Assembly (NCBI GenBank): GCA_945643635.1
Contig: CALZFC010000277.1
Span: 604,501-668,500 of the forward strand
DNA: 64,000 bases
Direction: 5' to 3'
From: Allodiplogaster sudhausi
Lineage: Eukaryota; Nematoda; Chromadorea; Rhabditida; Diplogasteridae
Below are positions 57,039 to 64,000 of the stretch, piece after piece; positions within the stretch are counted from its first letter, which is position 1; the number at the start of each line of letters is the position of its first letter. The notes under the pieces were generated by a model that had not been told where the DNA came from, did not search any database, and saw nothing but the letters and a program-made list of their open reading frames with translations. The position numbers and the translations under genes are program-made.

Positions 57039-57139
57039 GGTTTAATTACCCAAGTTTGAGGTACTAATTCGATCTGGCTCACTGAAAGGTGTGGCCTAAA
57101 CCACAAATTTTGGAACGGCTCTGCTTAGGTGGAGCCAAA
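57039..57139 (+). ncRNA. SL1 RNA gene, with full upstream region
   Basis: Leader, donor, Sm site and terminal stem-loop all match the consensus of the array. The upstream spacer is the long type, with a two-base change (CACAGGAAATTC for CACAGGCCATTC) about 57 bases before the leader, where an snRNA-type proximal element would be expected. Confidence 0.92.
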
Positions 57140-57330
57140 AATTATGTGAAAAAGATAGAGAAGCTACTCTATCTTCAAAATTCAAGCATCTAGGGCAAGT
57201 AATCATACATTAGGCGCATGTACATACATACATGTACATATAGAGTCGTCATCCTTCTCGCTCAGCAAAACTTGTTACAAAGGGCTCAATAACTCGGCAT
57301 CTTGTTGTACGAGGACATCAAACTTGGATC

Positions 57331-57431
57331 GGTTTAATTACCCAAGTTTGAGGTACTAATTCGATCTGGCTCACTGAAAGGTGTGGCCTAAACCACAAAT
57401 TTTGGAACGGCTCTGCTTAGGTGGAGCCAAA
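57331..57431 (+). ncRNA. SL1 RNA copy lacking upstream region
   Basis: The transcribed part is intact, but the spacer jumps from CATCAAACTTGGAT straight to the leader. About 155 bases that precede full copies are missing, so this copy is probably not transcribed from its own promoter. Confidence 0.88.
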
Positions 57432-57791
57432 AATTATGTGAAAAGGATAGAGAAATTACTCTATCTTCAAAATTCGAGCATCTAGGTCAAGTAATCATAC
57501 ATTAGACGCATGTACATACATACATGTACATATAGAGTCGTCATCCTTCTCGCTCAGCAAAACTTGTTACAAAGGGCTCAGTAACTCGGCATCTTGTTGG
57601 ACTAGGACATCAAACTTGGATGGTAGTTTCCTTCGCATGTGGCGTTGACGACGTCCAGATGGACGGAGAATTCTGTTTGCTACGTTAGATTGAAGATTTT
57701 AGTTCGGAAACTTTAGCATGTGACTGGTATGGCACAGGCCATTCTCGCACGCACATGCAGATATGTACGCAACGCGTCCGCTTGCTTCTTC

Positions 57792-57892
57792 GGTTTAATT
57801 ACCCAAGTTTGACGTACTAATTCGATCTGGCTCACTGAAAGGTGTGGCCTAAACCACAACTTTTGGAACGGATCTGCTTAGGTGGAGCCAAA
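57792..57892 (+). ncRNA. SL1 RNA gene variant (leader and Sm site changed)
   Basis: The upstream region is of the full type. The last leader base before the donor is C instead of G (TTTGAC|GTACTA), the Sm site reads AACTTTTGG instead of AAATTTTGG, and the terminal stem carries GGATCTGC. These suggest a defective or variant leader RNA. Confidence 0.85.
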
Positions 57893-58083
57893 AATTATGT
57901 GAAAAAGATAGAGAAGCTACTCTATCTTCAAAATTCAAGCATCTAGGGCAAGTAATCATACATTTGGCGCATGTACATACATACATGTACATATAGAGTC
58001 GTCATCCTTCTCGCTCAGCAAAACTTGTTACAAAGGGCTCAATAACTCGGCATCTTGTTGTACGAGGACATCAAACTTGGATC

Positions 58084-58184
58084 GGTTTAATTACCCAAGT
58101 TTGAGGTACTAATTCGATCTGGCTCACTGAAAGGTGTGGCCTAAACCACAAATTTTGGAACGGCTCTGCTTAGGTGGAGCCAAA
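58084..58184 (+). ncRNA. SL1 RNA copy lacking upstream region
   Basis: Intact leader, Sm site and stem-loop; same upstream deletion junction (CTTGGAT|CGGTTT) as the copy at 57331. Spacing to the previous leader is 292 bp. Confidence 0.88.
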
Positions 58185-58375
58185 AATTATGTGAAAAAGA
58201 TAGAGAAACTACTCTATCTTCAAAATTCAAGCATCTAGGGCAAGTAATCATACATTAGGCGCATGTACATACATACATGTACATATAGAGTCGTCATCCT
58301 TCTCGCTCAGCAAAACTTGTTACAAAGGGCTCAATAACTCGGCATCTTGTTGTACGAGGACATCAAACTTGGATC

Positions 58376-58476
58376 GGTTTAATTACCCAAGTTTGAGGTA
58401 CTAATTCGATCTGGCTCACTGAAAGGTGTGGCCTAAACCACAAATTTTGGAACGGCTCTGCTTAGGTGGAGCCAAA
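58376..58476 (+). ncRNA. SL1 RNA copy lacking upstream region
   Basis: Third copy of the 292-bp short unit, with intact RNA body and the same upstream deletion. The downstream spacer has GGATAGAGAAATTACTCTATC. Confidence 0.88.
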
Positions 58477-58822
58477 AATTATGTGAAAAGGATAGAGAAA
58501 TTACTCTATCTTCAAAATTCGAGCATCTAGGGCAAGTAATCATACATTAGACGCATGTACATATAAAGTCGTCATCCTTCTCGCTCAGGAAAACTTGTTA
58601 CAAAGATCTCAGTAACTCGGCATCTTGTTGGACGAGTACATCAAACTTGGATGGTAGTCTCCTTGGCATGTGGCGTTGACGACGTCCAGATGGACGAAGA
58701 ATTCTGTTTGCCACGTTAGATTGAAGATTTTAGTTCGGAAACTTTAGCATGTGACTGGTATGGCACAGGCCATTCTCGCACGCACATGCAGATATGTACG
58801 CAACGCGTCCGCTTGCTTCTTC

Positions 58823-58836
58823 GGTTTAATTACCCT
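58823..58836 (+). ncRNA. SL1 leader truncated at the array edge
   Basis: The full upstream region leads into GGTTTAATTACCC, after which the sequence switches to TAATATAGTTAATGG. No donor, Sm site or stem-loop. The copy at 60477 breaks within one or two bases of the same place and joins the same flank. Confidence 0.85.
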
Positions 58837-59217
58837 AATATAGTTAATGGTAAACTAAACCGGATGCCCCGAGGGGTTAGAGCAGTACCAGAAAGTAGCG
58901 TATTGTTCGTACTATTTCTACAGCATACTGCTTTAATCAACGTTTGTCCCTTCTTCGAAATATAATTTGTTGAAAACTTCGACATAACAATTCAAGAAAA
59001 AAATTCGTGTAAATTAAACTTCGCCACTTATAATTATGCACTTAATACCGATCGAGCACGATTTCGTAGGGGATAATCATCGAGCATGTGTATTTGGAGA
59101 TCCTCTCTGATTTCGTAACACTTCCCCGGAGTTCATTTTTTTTTTCGACTTTTTTCAAATCCCGGCCGACATAGGTGCAACTTTTACCGAGTGAGTCACC
59201 AACCGTGCAATTCACTG
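58837..59217. repeat. duplicated flank of the SL array, copy 1
   Basis: Begins TATAGTTAATGGTAAACTAA then ACCGGATGCCCCGAGGGG. It is similar, with divergence, to 60491-60780. The stretch GGATGCCCCGAGGGGTTAGAGC looks like a tRNA-Leu/Ser 5' half (A box), so the flank may start in a tRNA-derived repeat. Confidence 0.55.
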
Positions 59218-59239
59218 GGTTTAATTACCCAAGTTTGAG
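59218..59239 (+). ncRNA. isolated SL1 leader with an unrelated downstream body
   Basis: The leader is exact and is followed by GTATTTTATTTTACC. The sequence then forms a strong hairpin, CTGTATCTCTG CT CAGAGTTACAG (11 positions, one T-T mismatch). The Sm site and terminal stem of the other copies are absent, and the upstream sequence is also unrelated. It could be a pseudogene or a divergent SL RNA gene. Confidence 0.7.
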
Positions 59240-59498
59240 GTATTTTATTTTACCTGTATCTCTGCTCAGAGTTACAGTAGACATATGGTTTACACCTCTA
59301 ATTGATCGCAGAGATCAGTAGAACACAGCTAAAGTATTCATAATCACACATTCCCTCTTCTACGCTTTACATTTATTTAAATTTCATATTACCGCCAAAA
59401 ATTGCGAAAGTCATCATATCGCTAAATCGTTCAAAATCCCCGTCATTCGTATACGAGCGACATTGAGTAACAATTATTCAACGTTGTTATTCTAATTC

Positions 59499-59576
59499 GC
59501 CGATTGCGGCGAATTCGCCGAACTCGGCGAATTCTCGTCGACCTCGGCGAATATTCGCCGAACTCGGCGAATTAAA
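59499..59576. repeat. TCGGCGAATT palindromic repeat
   Basis: Alternating AATTCGCCGA and TCGGCGAATT units, each near-palindromic. The same motif occurs in an intron at about 63174-63225. Confidence 0.8.
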
Positions 59577-59668
59577 TACCCAAGTTTGAGGTACTAATTC
59601 GATCTGGCTCACTGAAAGGTGTGGCCTAAACCACAAATTTTGGAACGGCTCTGCTTAGGTGGAGCCAA
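59577..59668 (+). ncRNA. SL1 RNA copy with broken leader start
   Basis: The RNA body from TACCCAAGTTTGAG onwards is intact, including Sm site and stem-loop, but the first eight or so leader bases are replaced by the end of the TCGGCGAATT repeat (AATTAAATACCC). Probably inactive. Confidence 0.85.
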
Positions 59669-60029
59669 AAATTATGTGAAAAGGTTAGAGAAATTACTCT
59701 ATCTTCAAAATTCGAGCATCTAGGGCAAGTAATCATACATTAGACGCATGTACATACATACATGTACATATAGAGTCGTCATCCTTCTCGCTCAGGAAAA
59801 CTTGTAACAAAGGGCTCAGTAACTCGGCATCTTGTTGGACGAGTACATCAAACTTGGATGGTAGTCTCCTTGGTATGTGGCGTTGACGACGTCCAGATGG
59901 ACGGAGAATTCTGTTTGCCACGTTAGATTGAAGATTTTAGTTCGGAAACTTTAGCATGTGACTGGTATGGCACAGGCCATTCTCGCACGCACACGCCGAT
60001 ATGTACGCAACGCGTCCGATTGATTCTTC

Positions 60030-60130
60030 GGTTTAATTACCCAAGTTTGAGGTACTAATTCGATCTGGCTCACTGAAAGGTGTGGCCTAAACCACAAATT
60101 TTGGAACGGCTCTGCTTAGGTGTAGCCAAA
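60030..60130 (+). ncRNA. SL1 RNA gene, with full upstream region
   Basis: Perfect leader, donor and Sm site. The terminal stem has GGTGTAGCC for GGTGGAGCC, one lost pair. The upstream spacer is full length, with CCGATTGATTCTTC in place of CCGCTTGCTTCTTC. Confidence 0.9.
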
Positions 60131-60476
60131 AATTATGTGAAAAAGATAGAGAAGCTACTCTATCTTCAAAATTCAAGCATCTAGGGCAAGTAATCATACA
60201 TTAGGCGCATGTACATATAAAGTCGTCATCCTTCTCGCTCAGGAAAACTTGTTACAAAGATCTCAGTAACTCGGCATCTTGTTGGACGAGTACATCAAAC
60301 TTGGATGGTAGTCTCCTTGGCATGTGGCGTTGACGACGTCCAGATGGACGGAGAATTCTGTTTGCCACGTTAGATTGAAGATTTTAGTTCGGAAACTTTA
60401 GCATGTGACTGGTATGGCACAGGCCATTCTCGCACGCACATGCAGATATGTACGCTACGCGTCCGCTTGCTTCTTC

Positions 60477-60490
60477 GGTTTAATTACCCA
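60477..60490 (+). ncRNA. SL1 leader truncated at the array edge
   Basis: GGTTTAATTACCCA then TATATAGTTAATGG: the same break and flank as at 58823. A full upstream region precedes it. Confidence 0.85.
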
Positions 60491-60780
60491 TATATAGTTA
60501 ATGGTAAACTAAACCGGATGCCCCGAGGGGTTTGAGCGGTACCAGAAAATAGCGTATTGTTCATACTATTTCTACAGCATATTGCTTTCCCCGCCGTTTG
60601 TCGTTTCTTCGAAATATATTTTTTTGAAAACTTCGATATCACAATTTAAGATAAAAATTCGTGTAAACTACAGTACACCATTTAAAATTCTGCACTCAAT
60701 TCACATCAAGTACGAATTCGAAGACAATAATTATCGAGCATATTTGGAGTTCCTTTCTGGATTTTGTTTTCGAAAGTTTT
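60491..60780. repeat. duplicated flank of the SL array, copy 2
   Basis: Matches 58837-59100 with substitutions and small indels (shared ACCGGATGCCCCGAGGGG, TACTATTTCTACAGCAT, ATTCGTGTAAA, ATTATCGAGCAT). It shows that an array end plus its flank was duplicated. Confidence 0.6.
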
Positions 60781-62004
60781 ATTTATTCAAAACTAGCGTA
60801 TAAAAATTAATTAAAATTTCTTGGTGCCGTTATAAATGTTTATTTTAATGATTAAAATTTAAAAAATCTTACGCTCGTTTTTATCGTGAGAAACATTCAT
60901 TTCTGTATTGGGTTTTTAAAGTGCCTTGAATAATAGTGTCCGCGCGTGGTCGTACCAGGCATGGGATGTAAAGGCACGTCTACGATCGGACACCATTCTC
61001 TGCCACCATTGTTGTGTCGTCTCACTATATCTTAACCCTCTCCCTCAGCAAATTTTAAATAATTAATATATCAAGAATTTTAATATATTTTATTAAAATC
61101 ATAAAGCTATTTTTCTAATTTAACTAAGTTTTCAGAATAATGCAATCTTAAGTTTGTTGTGCGTATTCGTATTCCCTTTATGCTTCTTTATTTGCCTACA
61201 TGAAATATATATTATACATGTATTAATGTAAGTATTTATGAAGTAGTGACGATTATATTTGCAGAGGAGGAGTGCGGCCCTACCGAGCTGGCGGAGCTGT
61301 CAAATATGTCATGAGCTGCTGCGAAGGAGGCGCCTGCATCTTCACTGCTGAAAGCAGCATTACTCAGCTCACCGCAATGCACGTCATGTCACGAGACGAG
61401 ATAATAATAGAGAAAAGTGACTAACAATCAGCCTCTGTCTCTCTCTCTCTCGCTCTCTTTCTCACTCGCGCTTTCTCTCTCTCTCTCTCTCGCTCTCTCT
61501 CTCTCTTTCTCTCCCTCTCCCTCCCTCAATTCTCTTCTCGTATTCTTCAGAATGTGTGATCTTCGGAATAATTTGCCTCTTGTGATTAGAATAATTGTAG
61601 TGCAAGTTCAGTGTTATCGATGTGTTGCTTAAAATAGTGACGATTGTTGAAATCTTGCGGTGCTTATAAATGTTTATACATGAAATGACAACAAAATCAT
61701 ACTTCCTTAAATTCAGATAACGAGAACCGAAACTTCTTTAAATTCAGACACTACAGCACATAAAAAATTAGATAGAATAATTAAGAAATGTCGTTGAGAG
61801 ATCATTTACACGTGCAATTAAGAGGAGGCAGAAAATTAGTAAAAATCGAAATCTAAGGTTTACTTCAAATTAATGTATGGCGTTCAAAGTGAAACTTCAA
61901 ATGATATGAACAGCATTCAAGGTAATAATTAAAGTTGACACCAGGATTCGGCGAATAATAAAATGTTCCGAAATTAGAATAAAAGAGTACAAAAGGCAAA
62001 CCGC
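60781..62004. other. AT-rich stretch with one possible exon and CT tract
   Basis: After the acceptor TTTGCAG at about 61263 the plus strand reads GGVRPYRAGGAVKYVMSCCE then GGACIFTAE to a TAA near 61421. It might be a terminal exon of a small secreted protein, but no partner exon was identified. CT repeat at 61435-61525. The rest shows nothing supported. Confidence 0.3.
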
Positions 62005-64000
62005 TTAGAGATCTCTCAATTCAGCCACCTTGGCGGGGGTCATGTTCGTGAAGCGATCTTCTGCTTCCTCATCGAACATCTTGATCTTCTCACATTTGGA
62101 GAAAGCGTCGTATGCCGACCGTCCTGATGACTTCACAAGAACGTTCGGCCTCCCCTGAATGTTATAATATATATTTTACCTTTAGAACTGGCAGATCTTA
62201 AGGAAGCTATTCAAAAACTGCTTAATCTAACAATGACGGAGAGAAGGCCAACACGAGCGCCTTTGCGATCGAACGACATCAAGAGGATGGCGGTGCAGCA
62301 ACGCCCCTTGGCTTCAGGAGGGCTGAGAAGAACAGCCTGGGAGCGGGGGGAGCTCTCTTTGCACTCAATAATGACGATCGCATTGGTGCTGAAGTTGCGG
62401 CAATCGATCATCAGCGTTTTCAGCAGCTCGAAAAGGTCCACGTTGCGAGCAGCTTGGTCGAGCATGAGTGCGGCCTGAAAATTATTTATTCATATTCAGA
62501 AGAGATAGCGTGTGTTAATGTTTATGTATAAATAATATAAAATTGATTTATAGAAATTTTTATGATTTATTAATAAAATTTTGTATGATTTAAAATAGAC
62601 TGACATCTTTAATCGTCAGTTGAATGCGCGCGACTCGGAAAGCCATGGAGACGGGCACGTTCGCTGGAATGACTGCTCCTTCCTTCACGAAGTCGAACCG
62701 AAGTGCCGAAGTGATGGCGCTCATCATTCTGATTGGATCGACGGGATGCAGCGCTGGTTGACGAACGATCCGAAGACCCTTTCCAACTCGCTGCGATCCG
62801 ATGTCAACTGAACACAAAAGTTTTTTTTTATAAAATGGAAGCACCAAGTGTGTGAATATATGTCAGTTCTTATGTAAGTTGGTTACCTCGATCAATCTCT
62901 TTGACAATCGGAGTGAGATCAGACTCCAAAATGGTGGCCGGACGGCCATTCTCCAGCAGAGCCTCCCCGGCGACGATTCCGTCCGCCGAAGGGCACAAAG
63001 GACACTGCCCTTCTCCCGGCTTGAAGTAGTCCGAGCCGTAGTGCCAAAGGAGACTTTCACCGGCCTGCACAATTATTTCTTTTTCCAATTAAGAGTAAAT
63101 ACATATTTTTTAATTATAAGCTTTTTTAATATGCCTGCACAGCTGACACTAACAAAGTAAATTTTTCTTCGGATTTCGCCGAGGTCGGCGAATTTTCGCC
63201 GACCTCGGCGAATTCCCGTCTCGCTCCCTGCCTAATGCGCCTAGGAGCTACCTTGATGTCTCTGAGGGCGTAGAAGAGAATGATGACGTGCGTGGAATCG
63301 CCGACTTTGATGCATCGTCTCTTCCTGGCGACATTCTTGTGCGTCTTGCATGAAGAGTGGTTGAAATACCGCCCGAGTTGGATAGATCCCTTCTTTGTCA
63401 AGCGATGCGCTTCGATGGTGTGTGTGGTAGTGAAGGAAGACGGGGCTGTAAAAAATAAACATTTTGCAGATTACGAAGCGTGTAGATAACGTCGAAGACG
63501 TACGTATATGAGCAATGTCGGAAAGAAGACTGACAGATTTCAAGGTCTAGGGTGTAGTCATTGACAATCTTCTTCTCTGCATCCTCCAAAGAGACCAGCA
63601 GAGCTTGATTATCTGACTTGTTGACCATCTGACCACTGAAGAAAGAGCTATATTTACTGGGATGCATTTAGGTATACTACTTATAGTGTAAACTAAATCA
63701 CTCCTTTGCGAAAAACATTTGTATGGCAAAAATAAAGAGTTCAAATATACCCATAGTCGCCGAGGAGCATGTTCTTTTTGATGTCAGCCGCAGCCGTAGC
63801 ACCAAGGCCGACGCCACGAGTCTTGACAATATAGATCGGGAAATTTTGAATGGGCCGGGCGTCTCGGCGTTCGAAGAAGTCCTGTTGATCTTTCTTCTCC
63901 TCAAGCCTACTGTAGTTCATCGCGGTGAGCTGCTGGTGTCTGCGCTCATTCAGGATCTTGACAATGCGTGCCCGGTCCGTCTCGAGGACTTTTTCACCGG
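62005..64000 (-). CDS. SET-domain protein (KMT5A/SET8-like), 5' end outside window
   Basis: Seven minus-strand exons join in frame: 63751-64000 (partial), 63535-63635, 63252-63445, 62887-63064, 62605-62807, 62232-62474 and 62005-62154, ending at TAA. About 439 residues are visible. The SET signature runs from VKTRGVGLGATAAADIKKNM (the RGxG start of the fold) through GRYFNHSSCKT (the NHS cofactor motif) and FYALRDIK|AGESLLWHYGSDY (the final catalytic Tyr region), followed by a Cys pair in GQCPLCPSADG. The GRxxNHS..C and RDIxAGExLLxxYG order is most like histone H4K20 methyltransferases of the SET8/PR-Set7 type. A C-terminal extension of about 230 residues after the SET domain is unlike SET8, where SET is terminal, so it may be another family. 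It uses S-adenosylmethionine and is probably nuclear. Confidence 0.75.
63170..63228. repeat. TCGGCGAATT palindromic repeat in a SET-gene intron
   Basis: GGATTTCGCCGAGGTCGGCG then AATTTTCGCCGACCTCGGCGAATT: the same motif as at 59499-59576, placed within the intron between 63064 and 63252. Confidence 0.8.

Larger units (their letters stand above)
51830..60476 (+). repeat. SL1 RNA tandem array (447-461 and 292 bp units)
   Basis: Leader starts at 56592, 57039, 57331, 57792, 58084, 58376 and 58823 give spacings of 447, 292, 461, 292, 292 and 447 bp; 60030 to 60477 is again 447. Each spacer has a hairpin (GATAGAG...CTCTATC) about 20 nt after the RNA, ATCATACATTAGACGCATG, TCGTCATCCTTCTCGCTCAG and CATCTTGTTGGACGAG. 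No 5S rRNA gene was seen in the spacers, unlike the C. elegans arrangement. The array is interrupted by non-array DNA at about 52450-56335 and 58837-59576. Confidence 0.9.

Noticed and set aside
51830..60476. Possible 5S rRNA genes in the SL spacers
   Set aside because: I looked for the conserved 5S internal promoter region and the familiar nematode 5S start and found neither by eye.
56592..60490. Regular short repeats with spacers, resembling a CRISPR-like array
   Set aside because: The units are 292-461 bp, contain a full SL RNA gene and lie in a eukaryotic genome; a CRISPR array is not supported.
61263..61421. Insulin-like A-chain motif (CCEGGAC)
   Set aside because: The final cysteine and a B-chain are missing, so an insulin-like assignment is not supported.

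Overview
The window is nuclear DNA from a nematode. The most direct evidence is a cluster of spliced-leader (SL1) RNA genes between about 51.8 and 60.5 kb. Their 22-nt leader matches the nematode SL1 exon as I know it, followed by a GT donor, an Sm site (AAATTTTGG) and a 3' stem-loop. Short introns with TTTCAG-type acceptors, two tandem receptor guanylate cyclases and a sperm-specific class Q-like gene agree with this. The genus cannot be named from sequence alone.

Layout: 1-139 is the 3' end of a plus-strand gene and 360-874 a minus-strand gene of unknown function. From 2.7 to 12.4 kb lie three tandem copies of an unrecognised secreted-protein gene with nine coding exons (copies 1 and 3 apparently whole or nearly so, copy 2 a pseudogene). 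Between copies 1 and 2 is a 1.1 kb Tc1/mariner-like foldback element that carries an SL1 leader sequence in its loop. From 13.7 to 15.1 kb is a six-exon minus-strand gene resembling the SSQ sperm proteins. A small membrane protein gene at 16.2 kb is followed by a 5.5 kb composite element, 16724-22195: about 655 bp terminal inverted repeats at TA sites enclosing a non-LTR retrotransposon.

From 22 to 28.7 kb is a mosaic of isolated exon-like pieces (ribosomal protein eS27 first exon, two acyl-CoA synthetase exons, others unassigned) mixed with palindromes and GA-rich satellite. A glycine-rich secreted peptide gene lies at 29.9 kb. From 31.2 to 45.6 kb are two paralogous receptor guanylate cyclases in tandem, with patches so similar (including intron sequence) that gene conversion is likely. 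From 46.6 to 50.2 kb is a minus-strand asparagine synthetase copy with two frameshifting deletions in active-site loops. A tRNA-like sequence lies at 51.55 kb, followed by the SL1 array, which is split by a 3.9 kb segment holding MAGUK guanylate-kinase-like exons. The window ends inside a minus-strand SET-domain methyltransferase gene (62.0-64.0 kb).

The genes do not form one pathway. The main themes are tandem gene families (secreted proteins, guanylate cyclases, SL RNA), nonautonomous inverted-repeat elements, long GA/CT microsatellites and several decaying gene copies. All splice predictions were made by eye, from paralogue alignment within the window and from family knowledge.
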